From the NCBI GenBank assembly GCA_023398105.1, contig JAEWST010000063.1, positions 1 through 58,692 of the forward strand: a stretch of DNA of 58,692 nt, read 5' to 3'. The DNA is from Bacillota bacterium (GTDB taxonomy: Bacteria > Bacillota > Clostridia > Acetivibrionales > DSM-1351). The notes beneath the pieces were generated by a model. The model did not search any database and had not been told where the DNA came from. It saw only the letters and a list, made by a program, of their open reading frames with translations. The position numbers and the translations under genes are program-made. This document shows positions 51,801 to 58,692 of this stretch, piece by piece (within the stretch, counting starts at the first letter, position 1; each line of letters opens with the position of its first letter).

Positions 51801-52088
51801 ATGCAAGAAAAATATATAGAGCAAAAATTGATAGCAGCAGTTAAAAACATGGGAGGCATTGCCCCGAAGTTTGTAAGTCCAGGATTTAATGGTATGCCTG
51901 ACCGCCTTGTGCTACTTCCTAGGGGCAGAATCGCATTTATTGAACTAAAAGCACCGGGCAAAATGATGCGTCCCCTGCAAGTAAGGCGAAAAAGACAACT
52001 GGAAGCGTTAGGTTTTTTAGTTTACTGCATTGATAGTGTAGAGCAGATTGATGAAGTGTTACGAACGATGGGAGGTGATGCCGAATGA
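51801..52088 (+). CDS. VRR-NUC domain nuclease
   Basis: A 95-residue stand-alone VRR-NUC nuclease of the PD-(D/E)XK superfamily. Catalytic pattern: E near residue 7 (YIEQKLIAAV), GFNGMPDRLVLLP (D) and AFIELKAPG (ExK). In phages these sit next to SNF2 helicases and resemble Holliday-junction or flap nucleases. ATG 51801 has GGAGG 5 bases upstream; ATG 51789 lies before that site. The 214-base gap after VapE has no gene. Its end overlaps the SNF2 gene by 4 bases. Confidence 0.88.
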   Translation: MQEKYIEQKLIAAVKNMGGIAPKFVSPGFNGMPDRLVLLPRGRIAFIELKAPGKMMRPLQVRRKRQLEALGFLVYCIDSVEQIDEVLRTMGGDAE

Positions 52089-53442
52089 AGTTCATACCAC
52101 ATGATTATCAGCAGTTTGCAATTGATTTTATAGAAAGCAAGCCAATATCTGCGATATTCCTTGATATGGGCTTAGGTTAGGAAAGACAGCAATCACACTT
52201 ACTGCATTGTTTGATTTATGCCTTGATAAATTTGAAATCAGAAAAGTCTTGATTATAGCTCCATTAAGAGTTGCATCTCAAACATGGCCTGCGGAAATAA
52301 AAAAGTGGGATCACCTCAAAGGCTTATCTTACTCTGTGGCTGTAGGAACGGAAAAAGATAGAATCAATGCCCTTATGAAAAGAGCCACCATTTATATCAT
52401 TAATCGTGAAAATGTAGACTGGCTTGTCAACAAAAGCGGTATTCCCTTTGACTTCGATATGGTTGTCATCGATGAGTTATCTTCTTTTAAGTCCTATGGT
52501 GCAAAGCGATTTAAAAGCCTTCTGAAAGTAAGACCATCTGTAAAAAGGATTGTAGGTCTGACGGGTACACCTTCAAGTAACGGACTTATGGATTTATGGG
52601 CAGAGTTTCGTGTCCTTGATTTAGGTCAAAGGCTTGGAAGGTACATAACCCACTACCGTAGTGCCTACTTTGTACCGGATAAGCGTAATGCTGAGATTAT
52701 CTTTTCATATAAACCACTGCCAGGTGCTGAAGATAGGATATACAGTCAAATTTCTGATATTACCATATCCATGAAGTCTGCGGATTACCTCAAGATGCCT
52801 GAATGCGTTCTAAATGAAGTGCCTGTGTATCTAAGCGAAAAGGAATGGAGCATTTATTCTGATTTCCGAGATGAGATGGTGGCAAATTTAGGTGATGAGG
52901 AAATTGATGCGATAAATGCAGCAGTGCTTTCCGGCAAACTCCTGCAGATGGCCAACGGTGCTGTCTATGATGATAAAAATAAGGCTCATCTAATACATGA
53001 CAGAAAACTTGATGCCTTGGAGGACTTGATTGAAGGAGCAAATGGGAAACCGGTGCTTTTGGCCTATTGGTATAAGCATGACTTGGAGCGTATTCAGAAG
53101 AGGTTTCCTGCTAGACAGATAAAGACATCGAAAGATATTGAAGATTGGAATAACGGCAATATCCCTATAGCCACTATTCATCCGGCAAGTGCAGGACATG
53201 GTCTTAATCTTCAAAGTGGTGGTTCTACCCTCATATGGTTTGGACTTACCTGGTCTTTGGAGTTGTATCAGCAAACCAATGCCCGTCTTTACAGGCAAGG
53301 ACAAAATGAAACAGTTGTGATACACCACATTATTGCCAAGGATACCATAGATGAAGATGTTATGACTGCACTTACAAGAAAAGAAAAAACACAATCCTCT
53401 TTAATTGATGCTGTAAAGGCAAAATTGGAGGTGGTGCGATGA
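52085..53442 (+). pseudogene. SNF2/DEAD-like helicase, frameshifted in Walker A
   Basis: A phage SNF2-family helicase (~450 residues if intact). It starts at ATG 52085 (MKFIPHDYQQFAIDFIES) and reads to IFLDMGLG, then TAG at 52178. The cause is a tandem duplication TTAGG-TTAGG (52172-52181). Removing one copy restores MGLGKTAITLTALFD in frame with the rest (52207-53442). The rest has motif II VIDELS, III LTGTPSSNGL, V/VI TIHPASAGHGLNLQ and QQTNARLYRQGQ. The upstream fragment cannot act and the downstream one lacks its P-loop, so the gene is probably inactive, unless the reading is a sequencing error. Confidence 0.85.
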
Positions 53443-53663
53443 CCGACCCTTATGAGCAACTTGCAAATGCCATTATCCTGCAAGCTGTTAAGGATTATAG
53501 GGATGCACTGAAGAAAATGAAAAAACGTCCCCGCTATGATCCTGCAAAGGATATGATAGCCGAGGTGGAGAGGTTCTTCCACACTGATTGGTATAGAGAA
53601 CTTACCTCTGTTGATGGGAATTTCCTAATTGAAAAATTAAGATCGGAGGTAAGAAGAGTATGA
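53439..53663 (+). CDS. Small phage protein of unknown function
   Basis: A 74-residue, mostly helical protein (NAIILQAVKDYRDALKKMKK; AKDMIAEVERFFHTDWYREL). It overlaps both neighbours by 4 bases, and this position between the SNF2 helicase and the DUF1492 regulator is usual for such a protein in related prophages. The repeated W-Y/F-F-H-T-D-W pattern is seen in this group. No known domain; no function assigned. Confidence 0.75.
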   Translation: MTDPYEQLANAIILQAVKDYRDALKKMKKRPRYDPAKDMIAEVERFFHTDWYRELTSVDGNFLIEKLRSEVRRV

Positions 53664-54085
53664 AAGTTAAGGAATATTTACACCAAGCTTATAGGCTTGA
53701 TAAAAGAATACAATCTGACATCGAGGAAATGGAGTGTCTTAGAGAAATGGCAACAAGTGTATCATCACCAAGTTGGGATGAAAAGGTGCAAACTTCACGA
53801 AATACAGATGCCAAGTTTGTAAGATGTTTAGAGCGGATTATGGATTTGGAAAGGAAGATAAATGCCGAAGTGGATAACCTTGTAGCACTCAAAGAGCAGA
53901 TAAGGTGTGTTATAAACGAGGTTGCAGACACGGATGAACGCATGGTTCTACGCTACCGTTATGTGCATAACTTCACTTGGGAACAAATCGGTGACGAACT
54001 CAACGCTGATAGAACAACGGTTTACAGGTGGCATAATGCAGCTCTTAACCATGTGACTCTTCCAGAAGATCCTATTAAAATATAG
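53660..54085 (+). CDS. DUF1492/ArpU-like late transcription regulator
   Basis: A 141-residue protein with an N-terminal coiled coil (residues ~8-85) and a C-terminal sigma region 4-type helix-turn-helix: ERMVLRYRYVHNFTWEQIGD, then ELNADRTTVYRWHNAALN. Members of the DUF1492/ArpU group act as late-gene activators in Firmicute phages, with target sites directly downstream of their own gene and upstream of the packaging genes. Three helically phased TTTGCA repeats lie right after the stop (54086-54110), which fits. The ATG overlaps the preceding gene by 4 bases. Confidence 0.82.
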   Translation: MKVKEYLHQAYRLDKRIQSDIEEMECLREMATSVSSPSWDEKVQTSRNTDAKFVRCLERIMDLERKINAEVDNLVALKEQIRCVINEVADTDERMVLRYRYVHNFTWEQIGDELNADRTTVYRWHNAALNHVTLPEDPIKI

Positions 54086-54147
54086 TTTGCACGTTTTGCA
54101 TCACTTTGCAACAAGATACCACAGTTGCATTTGTGTTATTATATAAT
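54086..54147 (+). promoter_or_regulatory. Late promoter with iterated TTTGCA sites
   Basis: TTTGCA occurs at 54086-54091, 54095-54100 and 54105-54110 (about one helical turn apart), and TTGCAT again at 54125-54130. A -10 TATAAT is at 54142-54147 with no sigma-A -35 at the right distance. Position between the DUF1492 regulator and the packaging genes suggests binding sites of that regulator. Confidence 0.65.
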
Positions 54148-54168
54148 CAGCGAAATAGAATAGATTCC

Positions 54169-54200
54169 AAGCCTTGTGGGTTCGTCCTGCAGGGCTTTTT
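54169..54200 (+). terminator. Terminator-like hairpin in the late leader
   Basis: AAGCCTTG pairs with CAGGGCTT (one wobble) and is followed by five Ts, ~20 bases after the expected start of the late transcript and before the HNH gene. It may be an attenuator that late transcription must pass. Confidence 0.6.
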
Positions 54201-54225
54201 CTATGCCCAAAAGCGAGGTGAAATG

Positions 54226-54585
54226 ATGCCCTACAAACCTAAACGTCCTTGTGCTTATCCCGGTTGCGGTCGGCTTGCTGAACGTGAGCAATACTGTGCC
54301 GAGCATCAAAAGGCAATGGACAAACATTACAATCAATACCAACGTGACCCTACCTCTAACAAAAGATACGGTCGTGCTTGGAAACGCATCCGTGACCGCT
54401 ACATCAAATCTCATCCTCTTTGTGAGGAGTGTGAGAAAGAAGGTAAGCTCACTCCAGCTGAAGAGGTACACCACATTCTCCCCCTCTCTAAAGGAGGAGG
54501 TAATGAGAGGAGTAATCTCATGGCTCTTTGTAAATCCTGTCACTCTCGAATCACTGTCGAGAGCGGTGATCGGTGGGGGCGGTAA
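54226..54585 (+). CDS. Phage HNH endonuclease
   Basis: A 119-residue HNH nuclease. The N-terminus has a zinc knuckle CAYPGCGRLAEREQYCAEH. The HNH core is CEECEKEGKLTPAEEVHHILP, then GGNERSNLMALCKSCHSRI, with Cys pairs that bind structural zinc. It lies directly upstream of the small terminase gene; in many Firmicute phages this HNH protein works with the terminase in cos-type packaging. ATG 54226 is preferred for spacing to AGGTG; ATG 54223 is adjacent and also possible. Confidence 0.92.
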   Translation: MPYKPKRPCAYPGCGRLAEREQYCAEHQKAMDKHYNQYQRDPTSNKRYGRAWKRIRDRYIKSHPLCEECEKEGKLTPAEEVHHILPLSKGGGNERSNLMALCKSCHSRITVESGDRWGR

Positions 54586-54689
54586 AATCTCTAAAACTTT
54601 TTAAAGCGGACAGCGGCGTGGGGCAACGTGTGAAAAAATGCGGTTTCAAACGAGGGAATAGCCTGGGCCCTGCAAAGTGAGGTGATTAT

Positions 54690-55241
54690 ATGGCAAAAGA
54701 CGGTACAAATCGAGGTGGCGCTCGTGTCGGTGCAGGTGCGAAAAAGAAACCACTGGCTGACAAAATCGCCGAAGGCAATCCAGGAGGCAGAAAACTAACC
54801 GTGATGGAATTTCAGGATACAGCAGATCTAAAAGGACTTGAAATGCCCGAGCCAAATAAAATGCTCGAAGCTATACAAAAAGACGGCAAAGCACTGGTTG
54901 CAGGAGAAATCTACAGAAATACATGGCAGTGGCTGAATGAACGCGGGTGTGCTGCTCTCGTCTCACCGCAATTGTTAGAACGCTATGCCATGAGTGTGGC
55001 TCGTTGGATTCAATGTGAGGAAGCGGTCACTGAATACGGCTTTTTAGCAAAACATCCTACTACGGGTAACGCTATTCAAAGTCCATATGTGGCAATGGGT
55101 CAGAATTACATGAACCAAACCAACCGTCTGTGGATGGAGATATTCCAGATCGTCAAGGAAAACTGCACTGGTGAATACAGTGGTGCCAATCCACAGGACG
55201 ATGTAATGGAACGTCTGCTCACGGCAAGGCGAGGAAAATAA
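54690..55241 (+). CDS. Phage terminase small subunit (P27 family)
   Basis: A 183-residue small terminase. Basic Gly-rich N-terminus (GGARVGAGAKKKPLADKI; EGNPGGRKL) followed by the P27-type helical region LNERGCAALVSPQLLERYAM and GNAIQSPYVAMGQNYMNQTN. It recognises the packaging site and feeds DNA to the large subunit. GAGGTG precedes the ATG. In most phages terL follows directly; here SAM synthetase and two methyltransferase genes are inserted after it, and terL is not reached before the window ends. Confidence 0.9.
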   Translation: MAKDGTNRGGARVGAGAKKKPLADKIAEGNPGGRKLTVMEFQDTADLKGLEMPEPNKMLEAIQKDGKALVAGEIYRNTWQWLNERGCAALVSPQLLERYAMSVARWIQCEEAVTEYGFLAKHPTTGNAIQSPYVAMGQNYMNQTNRLWMEIFQIVKENCTGEYSGANPQDDVMERLLTARRGK

Positions 55242-55259
55242 ATAAGATAGGAGAAAAAT

Positions 55260-56438
55260 ATGATTACTTATAAAACAGCAGAAAGTGTATGTGCTGGACA
55301 TCCGGATAAACTTTGTGACCTCATTGCTGATAATATTCTGGATGCTTGCTTGCGTAAAGATAGAGCTTCCCGCGTGGCCTGCGAGGTCATGGCTACTAAA
55401 GGCAAAATTATCGTGGCGGGCGAAATCACCTGCAGCGGTAAAGTGGATATCCGATTCATCGTAAAAAATGTACTTCGAGAGGTCGGATACAATCCATGGA
55501 AGTTTACAGTATTTGTGTTCGTGCATCATCAAAGTGCAGACATTGCAGCTGGTGTAGATACTGCACTTGAAGTACGAAATGGTATAGCTGACCCCTATAG
55601 TTCTATAGGAGCTGGGGACCAAGGTACGGTTTACGGTTATGCAACTAATGAAACCAGTAAGAACCTGCCCCTCCCACTTGTGCTTTCTCATCGTATCGTA
55701 AAGCGCATTGATGATTGTCGTAAAGGAAAACTCATCAAAGGAATTCTACCAGATGGCAAAGCACAGGTAACAGTGGAATATGAGGGCGGTAAACCCAAAC
55801 GTGTAAAAACGATTGTTGTTTCAGTCCAGCATGATAAAGACAAAACCCAGGAAGAACTGAGTTCGGATATCCGAAATAATGTACTTTGGCAGTGCTTTGA
55901 GGATTTCCCATTTGATGATAGTACCGAAATCCTTATCAACCCCTCAGGCAGATTTGTCGAAGGTGGCCCCGCTGCCGATACAGGCTTGACAGGTAGAAAA
56001 ATCATGGTGGATACCTATGGTGGTCTTGCATCCCACGGTGGAGGTGCCCTTTGTGGCAAGGACCCGACTAAGGTTGACCGAAGTGGTGCCTACATGGCAC
56101 GGTACATTGCAAAGAACATTATTTGGAGCGGTCTTGCAGAGAAATGCGAGGTCGCTCTTTCTTATGCCATAGGAAAGGCAAATCCTGTGGCTGTTGATGT
56201 GACTTCCTTTGGTACAGGTAAGATCACCGATGATCAACTTGCCACTATTGTGCAGGAAGTGTTTAACCTCAGACCTGCTGCTATCATCGAAAAACTACAC
56301 TTAAGAAATGTAATCTATTCCGATACAGCGGTTTACGGACATTTTAATTCCAGTCTGTTCCCCTGGGAGAATGTCAATATGTACACAAATTTAAGAAAGG
56401 CGGCTGAATTATATGCAGATAGAAAAATTGAAAACTGA
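55260..56438 (+). CDS. metK: Phage-encoded S-adenosylmethionine synthetase
   Basis: A 392-residue methionine adenosyltransferase making SAM from ATP and methionine. Conserved motifs are complete: AGHPDKLCDLIADNILDA, IGAGDQGTVYGYATNET, DTGLTGRKIMVDTYGG, HGGGALCGKDPTKVDRSGAY and YGHFN near the end. The central HGGGA-KDPTKVDRS loop carries the ATP/phosphate residues; it has LC where most bacterial enzymes have FS. The ATG has GATAGGAG upstream. It is followed, with a 26-base overlap, by a DNA methyltransferase, so it may supply SAM to element-borne methylases. Confidence 0.95.
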   Translation: MITYKTAESVCAGHPDKLCDLIADNILDACLRKDRASRVACEVMATKGKIIVAGEITCSGKVDIRFIVKNVLREVGYNPWKFTVFVFVHHQSADIAAGVDTALEVRNGIADPYSSIGAGDQGTVYGYATNETSKNLPLPLVLSHRIVKRIDDCRKGKLIKGILPDGKAQVTVEYEGGKPKRVKTIVVSVQHDKDKTQEELSSDIRNNVLWQCFEDFPFDDSTEILINPSGRFVEGGPAADTGLTGRKIMVDTYGGLASHGGGALCGKDPTKVDRSGAYMARYIAKNIIWSGLAEKCEVALSYAIGKANPVAVDVTSFGTGKITDDQLATIVQEVFNLRPAAIIEKLHLRNVIYSDTAVYGHFNSSLFPWENVNMYTNLRKAAELYADRKIEN

Positions 56439-57657
56439 GCTACTGATTCCAGCCGACTATAATCCTCGTAAAGATTTGAAACCCGGTGACCCGGAATATG
56501 AAAAACTGAAACGCTCCATCGAACAGTTCGGTTATGTTGAACCCGTTATATGGAATAAGACTACATCTCATGTTGTCGGCGGACATCAACGATTGAAAGT
56601 GCTGCTTGATATGGGCATCACCGAAGTCGAGTGTGTGGTTATTGAAATGAACGAGGAAAAAGAAAAGGCTCTCAATATTGCCCTAAATAAGATAAGCGGT
56701 GACTGGGATAAAGACAAGTTGATGCTTTTAATTGCTGACCTGCAAGGAACTGACTTTGATGTATCCCTTACCGGATTTGAGCCTGCTGAACTAGATGCTT
56801 TGTTTAAGGATTCACTTAAGGATGGTATTCATGAAGATGACTTCGATGTAGATACAGAATTGCAAAAGCCTGCACTCACCAAGCAAGGTGATGTTTGGAT
56901 GCTTGGACAGCATAGGCTGGTCTGCGGTGATTCTACTAATGCTGACACTTTCAACCTTCTGATGGATGGCAAACTCGCAAACCTTGTGGTAACCGACCCT
57001 CCGTACAATGTCAACTATGAAGGCTCGGCAGGTAAAATCAAAAACGATAACATGGGTAATGAAGCATTCTACGAATTTCTGCTTGATGCGTTTAAGAACG
57101 CCGAAGTAGCAATGGCGAAGGATGCTTCTATTTATGTTTTTCACGCAGATACTGAAGGTTTGAATTTTAGAAAGGCATTCTCAGAGGCTGGATTTTATCT
57201 CTCTGGTACTTGCATCTGGAAAAAGCAGTCGCTTGTTCTTGGTCGCTCGCCTTATCAGTGGCAGCATGAGCCAGTTCTTTTTGGTTGGAAGAAATCCGGC
57301 AAACACAACTGGTATGCAGATAGAAAGCAGACTACTATATGGGAATTTGAAAAGCCAAAGAAAAACGCAGACCACCCTACTATGAAACCGGTGGCATTGG
57401 TAGCCTATCCGATTCTGAATAGTAGTTTGTCTAATTGTATTGTACTCGATCCCTTTGGTGGCAGTGGTTCTACCCTTATTGCCTGCGAGCAGACGGACAG
57501 GATATGCTATACCATCGAACTGGATGAGAAGTATTGTGATGTCATAGTAAAGAGATATATCGAGCAAGTTGGAAGTTCTGATGGTGTATATCTTTTGAGA
57601 GATAACTCGGAAAGCAGATATAGTGATCTGCCGGAGGTGAGTGCCGATGAAGCATGA
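56413..57657 (+). CDS. ParB-domain/DNA N6-adenine methyltransferase fusion
   Basis: A 414-residue two-domain protein. Residues ~1-110 are a ParB/Sulfiredoxin-type domain (IPADYNPRKDL; VVGGHQRLKVLLDMG). From ~165 comes a DNA methylase: HRLVCGDSTN, catalytic VTDPPYNVNYEGS at ~195, and DPFGGSGSTLIACEQTDRICYTIELD at ~355. The motif order DPPY before the SAM-binding FGGSG is that of beta-class adenine/N4-cytosine enzymes. ATG 56413 lies inside the metK end. Such proteins are common in Firmicute and actinobacterial prophages and probably protect phage DNA. Confidence 0.92.
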   Translation: MQIEKLKTELLIPADYNPRKDLKPGDPEYEKLKRSIEQFGYVEPVIWNKTTSHVVGGHQRLKVLLDMGITEVECVVIEMNEEKEKALNIALNKISGDWDKDKLMLLIADLQGTDFDVSLTGFEPAELDALFKDSLKDGIHEDDFDVDTELQKPALTKQGDVWMLGQHRLVCGDSTNADTFNLLMDGKLANLVVTDPPYNVNYEGSAGKIKNDNMGNEAFYEFLLDAFKNAEVAMAKDASIYVFHADTEGLNFRKAFSEAGFYLSGTCIWKKQSLVLGRSPYQWQHEPVLFGWKKSGKHNWYADRKQTTIWEFEKPKKNADHPTMKPVALVAYPILNSSLSNCIVLDPFGGSGSTLIACEQTDRICYTIELDEKYCDVIVKRYIEQVGSSDGVYLLRDNSESRYSDLPEVSADEA

Positions 57658-58692
57658 GCTTACCCTCGGTTCTCTCTTTGACGGCAGTGGCGGTTTTCCG
57701 CTTGGCGGTCTGCTTTGTGGTATTAAGCCACTATGGGCATCTGAAATTGAGCCGTTTCCTATACGGGTTACAACCAAAAGGCTGCCTTTTATGAAACACT
57801 ACGGCGATGTCTCTTGCTTAGATGGTAGCAAGATAGAACCGGTTTATATAATTACATTTGGCTCACCTTGTCAGGATTTATCTGTGGCGGGTAAGCGTGA
57901 TGGCTTGGACGGAGAACGTTCAAGTCTTTTTTATGAGGCCATTCGAATTGTAAAAGAAATGAGGTGTGCTACAGATGGTAAATATCCAAGATACATCGTC
58001 TGGGAAAACGTGCCGGGTGCTTTCTCCTCAAACAAAGGAGAGGACTTCAGATGTGTCCTTGAAAGCATCTGTCACATCAAAGATGAAACCTTATCAGTTC
58101 CTAAAGCTGATAAATGGAGGCAAGCAGGAAATATCGTGGGAGATGATTTCTCCATTGCCTGGCGAGTGCTTGACGCTCAATACTGGGGAGTTCCCCAACG
58201 AAGAAAACGCATCTTCCTTGTCACAGATTTTGCAGGCAGGAGTGCCAGAGAAATACTATTTAAGTCAGAAGGCTTGTCTGGGTATTCTAAGGAGAGCTTC
58301 CGCTCGTGGCAAGGAACTGCCGGTTGTTTTGAAAACGGCATTAGAGAAACAGGCACAAGCAGTGTGATCTTAAATGACCAGGGTGGCAATCGAATGGATA
58401 TCACAGAGGATGTCACTTGTACTCTACGAGCAGAGGCACATCACCCACCATGCGTTATGGATGCGGCGGTATTTGATAATCACGGAAGAGATACTCGTTT
58501 TACGGGACCGATTGATGTTGCACCGACAATATCAGCCACTTATGGAACAGGTGGCAATAATCAGCCTTTCGTGGTCGGTGATACACCGAAAACTCTCAAA
58601 ATCCGATGTGGCTGTGAGGGTGGTGGCAAAGGTGCTCTTATCCAGAATGATAAATCGGCAACATTATCCTGCAATAATGACCAGGCATTATT
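57647..58692 (+). CDS. Phage C5-cytosine DNA methyltransferase (3' end outside window)
   Basis: The first ~348 codons of a C5 methyltransferase; the frame is open to the window edge. Motif I LGSLFDGSGGFPLGGLLCG, motif IV FGSPCQDLSVAGKRDGLDG (Cys at ~77), motif VI IVWENVPGAF, motif VIII WGVPQRRKRIFLV. Its start overlaps the adenine methyltransferase by 11 bases and has GGAGGT 9 bases upstream. The part after motif VIII (target recognition, then IX and X) has repeated glycine-rich segments such as TYGTGGNNQPFVV. It is the third cytosine methyltransferase in the window and unlike the two in the R-M operon; no nuclease is next to it. Confidence 0.92.
   Translation, partial: MKHELTLGSLFDGSGGFPLGGLLCGIKPLWASEIEPFPIRVTTKRLPFMKHYGDVSCLDGSKIEPVYIITFGSPCQDLSVAGKRDGLDGERSSLFYEAIRIVKEMRCATDGKYPRYIVWENVPGAFSSNKGEDFRCVLESICHIKDETLSVPKADKWRQAGNIVGDDFSIAWRVLDAQYWGVPQRRKRIFLVTDFAGRSAREILFKSEGLSGYSKESFRSWQGTAGCFENGIRETGTSSVILNDQGGNRMDITEDVTCTLRAEAHHPPCVMDAAVFDNHGRDTRFTGPIDVAPTISATYGTGGNNQPFVVGDTPKTLKIRCGCEGGGKGALIQNDKSATLSCNNDQAL

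Noticed and set aside
55044..55691. 215-codon minus-strand frame opposite terS/metK
   Set aside because: Antisense to two well-identified genes, no ribosome binding site, no recognisable domain.

Overview
The window looks like a chromosomal segment of a mesophilic, cellulosome-forming Clostridium cluster III bacterium (Ruminiclostridium, R. cellulolyticum/papyrosolvens type). The evidence is a low-GC Firmicute-style rpoB-rpoC-L7Ae-rpsL-rpsG-fusA-tuf order, strong AGGAGG ribosome binding sites with frequent TTG/GTG starts, and a secreted esterase carrying a type I dockerin with Ala-Leu at the recognition positions. The species assignment is inference; no rRNA or tRNA is present.

Layout. 1-10.2 kb: end of rpoB, rpoC, then an L7Ae-like gene, rpsL, rpsG, fusA and tuf. 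10.3-18 kb: a chemoreceptor (minus strand), a flavodiiron protein, a dockerin-SGNH esterase, and a two-gene NifU-like/GGGtGRT pair. 18.5-21.8 kb: an AT-rich cassette that I read as an ABC three-component (ABC-3C) conflict system: a small membrane protein, a helical protein, middle component 6, a DUF2326 ATPase, and a GNAT acetyltransferase with no ordinary start codon. 22.2-29.1 kb: an EamA transporter, L-arabinose genes araB-araA-araD behind an AraR-type operator, and a lone proB. 29.2-38 kb: envelope genes (PBP1A, bactofilin, M23 peptidase, a small 4-TM protein, a ferritin-like peptide, a secreted beta-propeller protein). 38.3-39.75 kb: rlmD, whose last ~200 bases differ in composition and look like an integration site.

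From ~39.8 kb to the window end is accessory DNA with higher GC. It starts with degenerate direct repeats, then a LlaJI-like restriction-modification operon (two C5 methyltransferases, a McrB-like ATPase, a PD-(D/E)XK nuclease) led by a Phd/YefM-like small protein with matching operators. A minus-strand zinc-finger gene follows, then a prophage early/packaging region: sigma-like factor, antirepressor, DUF4406, VapE primase-helicase, VRR-NUC nuclease, SNF2 helicase (frameshifted), DUF1492 late regulator with iterated TTTGCA sites, HNH nuclease, small terminase, phage SAM synthetase, ParB-domain adenine methyltransferase, and a C5 methyltransferase cut by the window edge. Integrase and structural genes are not in view.

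The host intergenic regions also carry two families of short, structured dispersed repeats and a 33-bp repeat pair that no gene explains.
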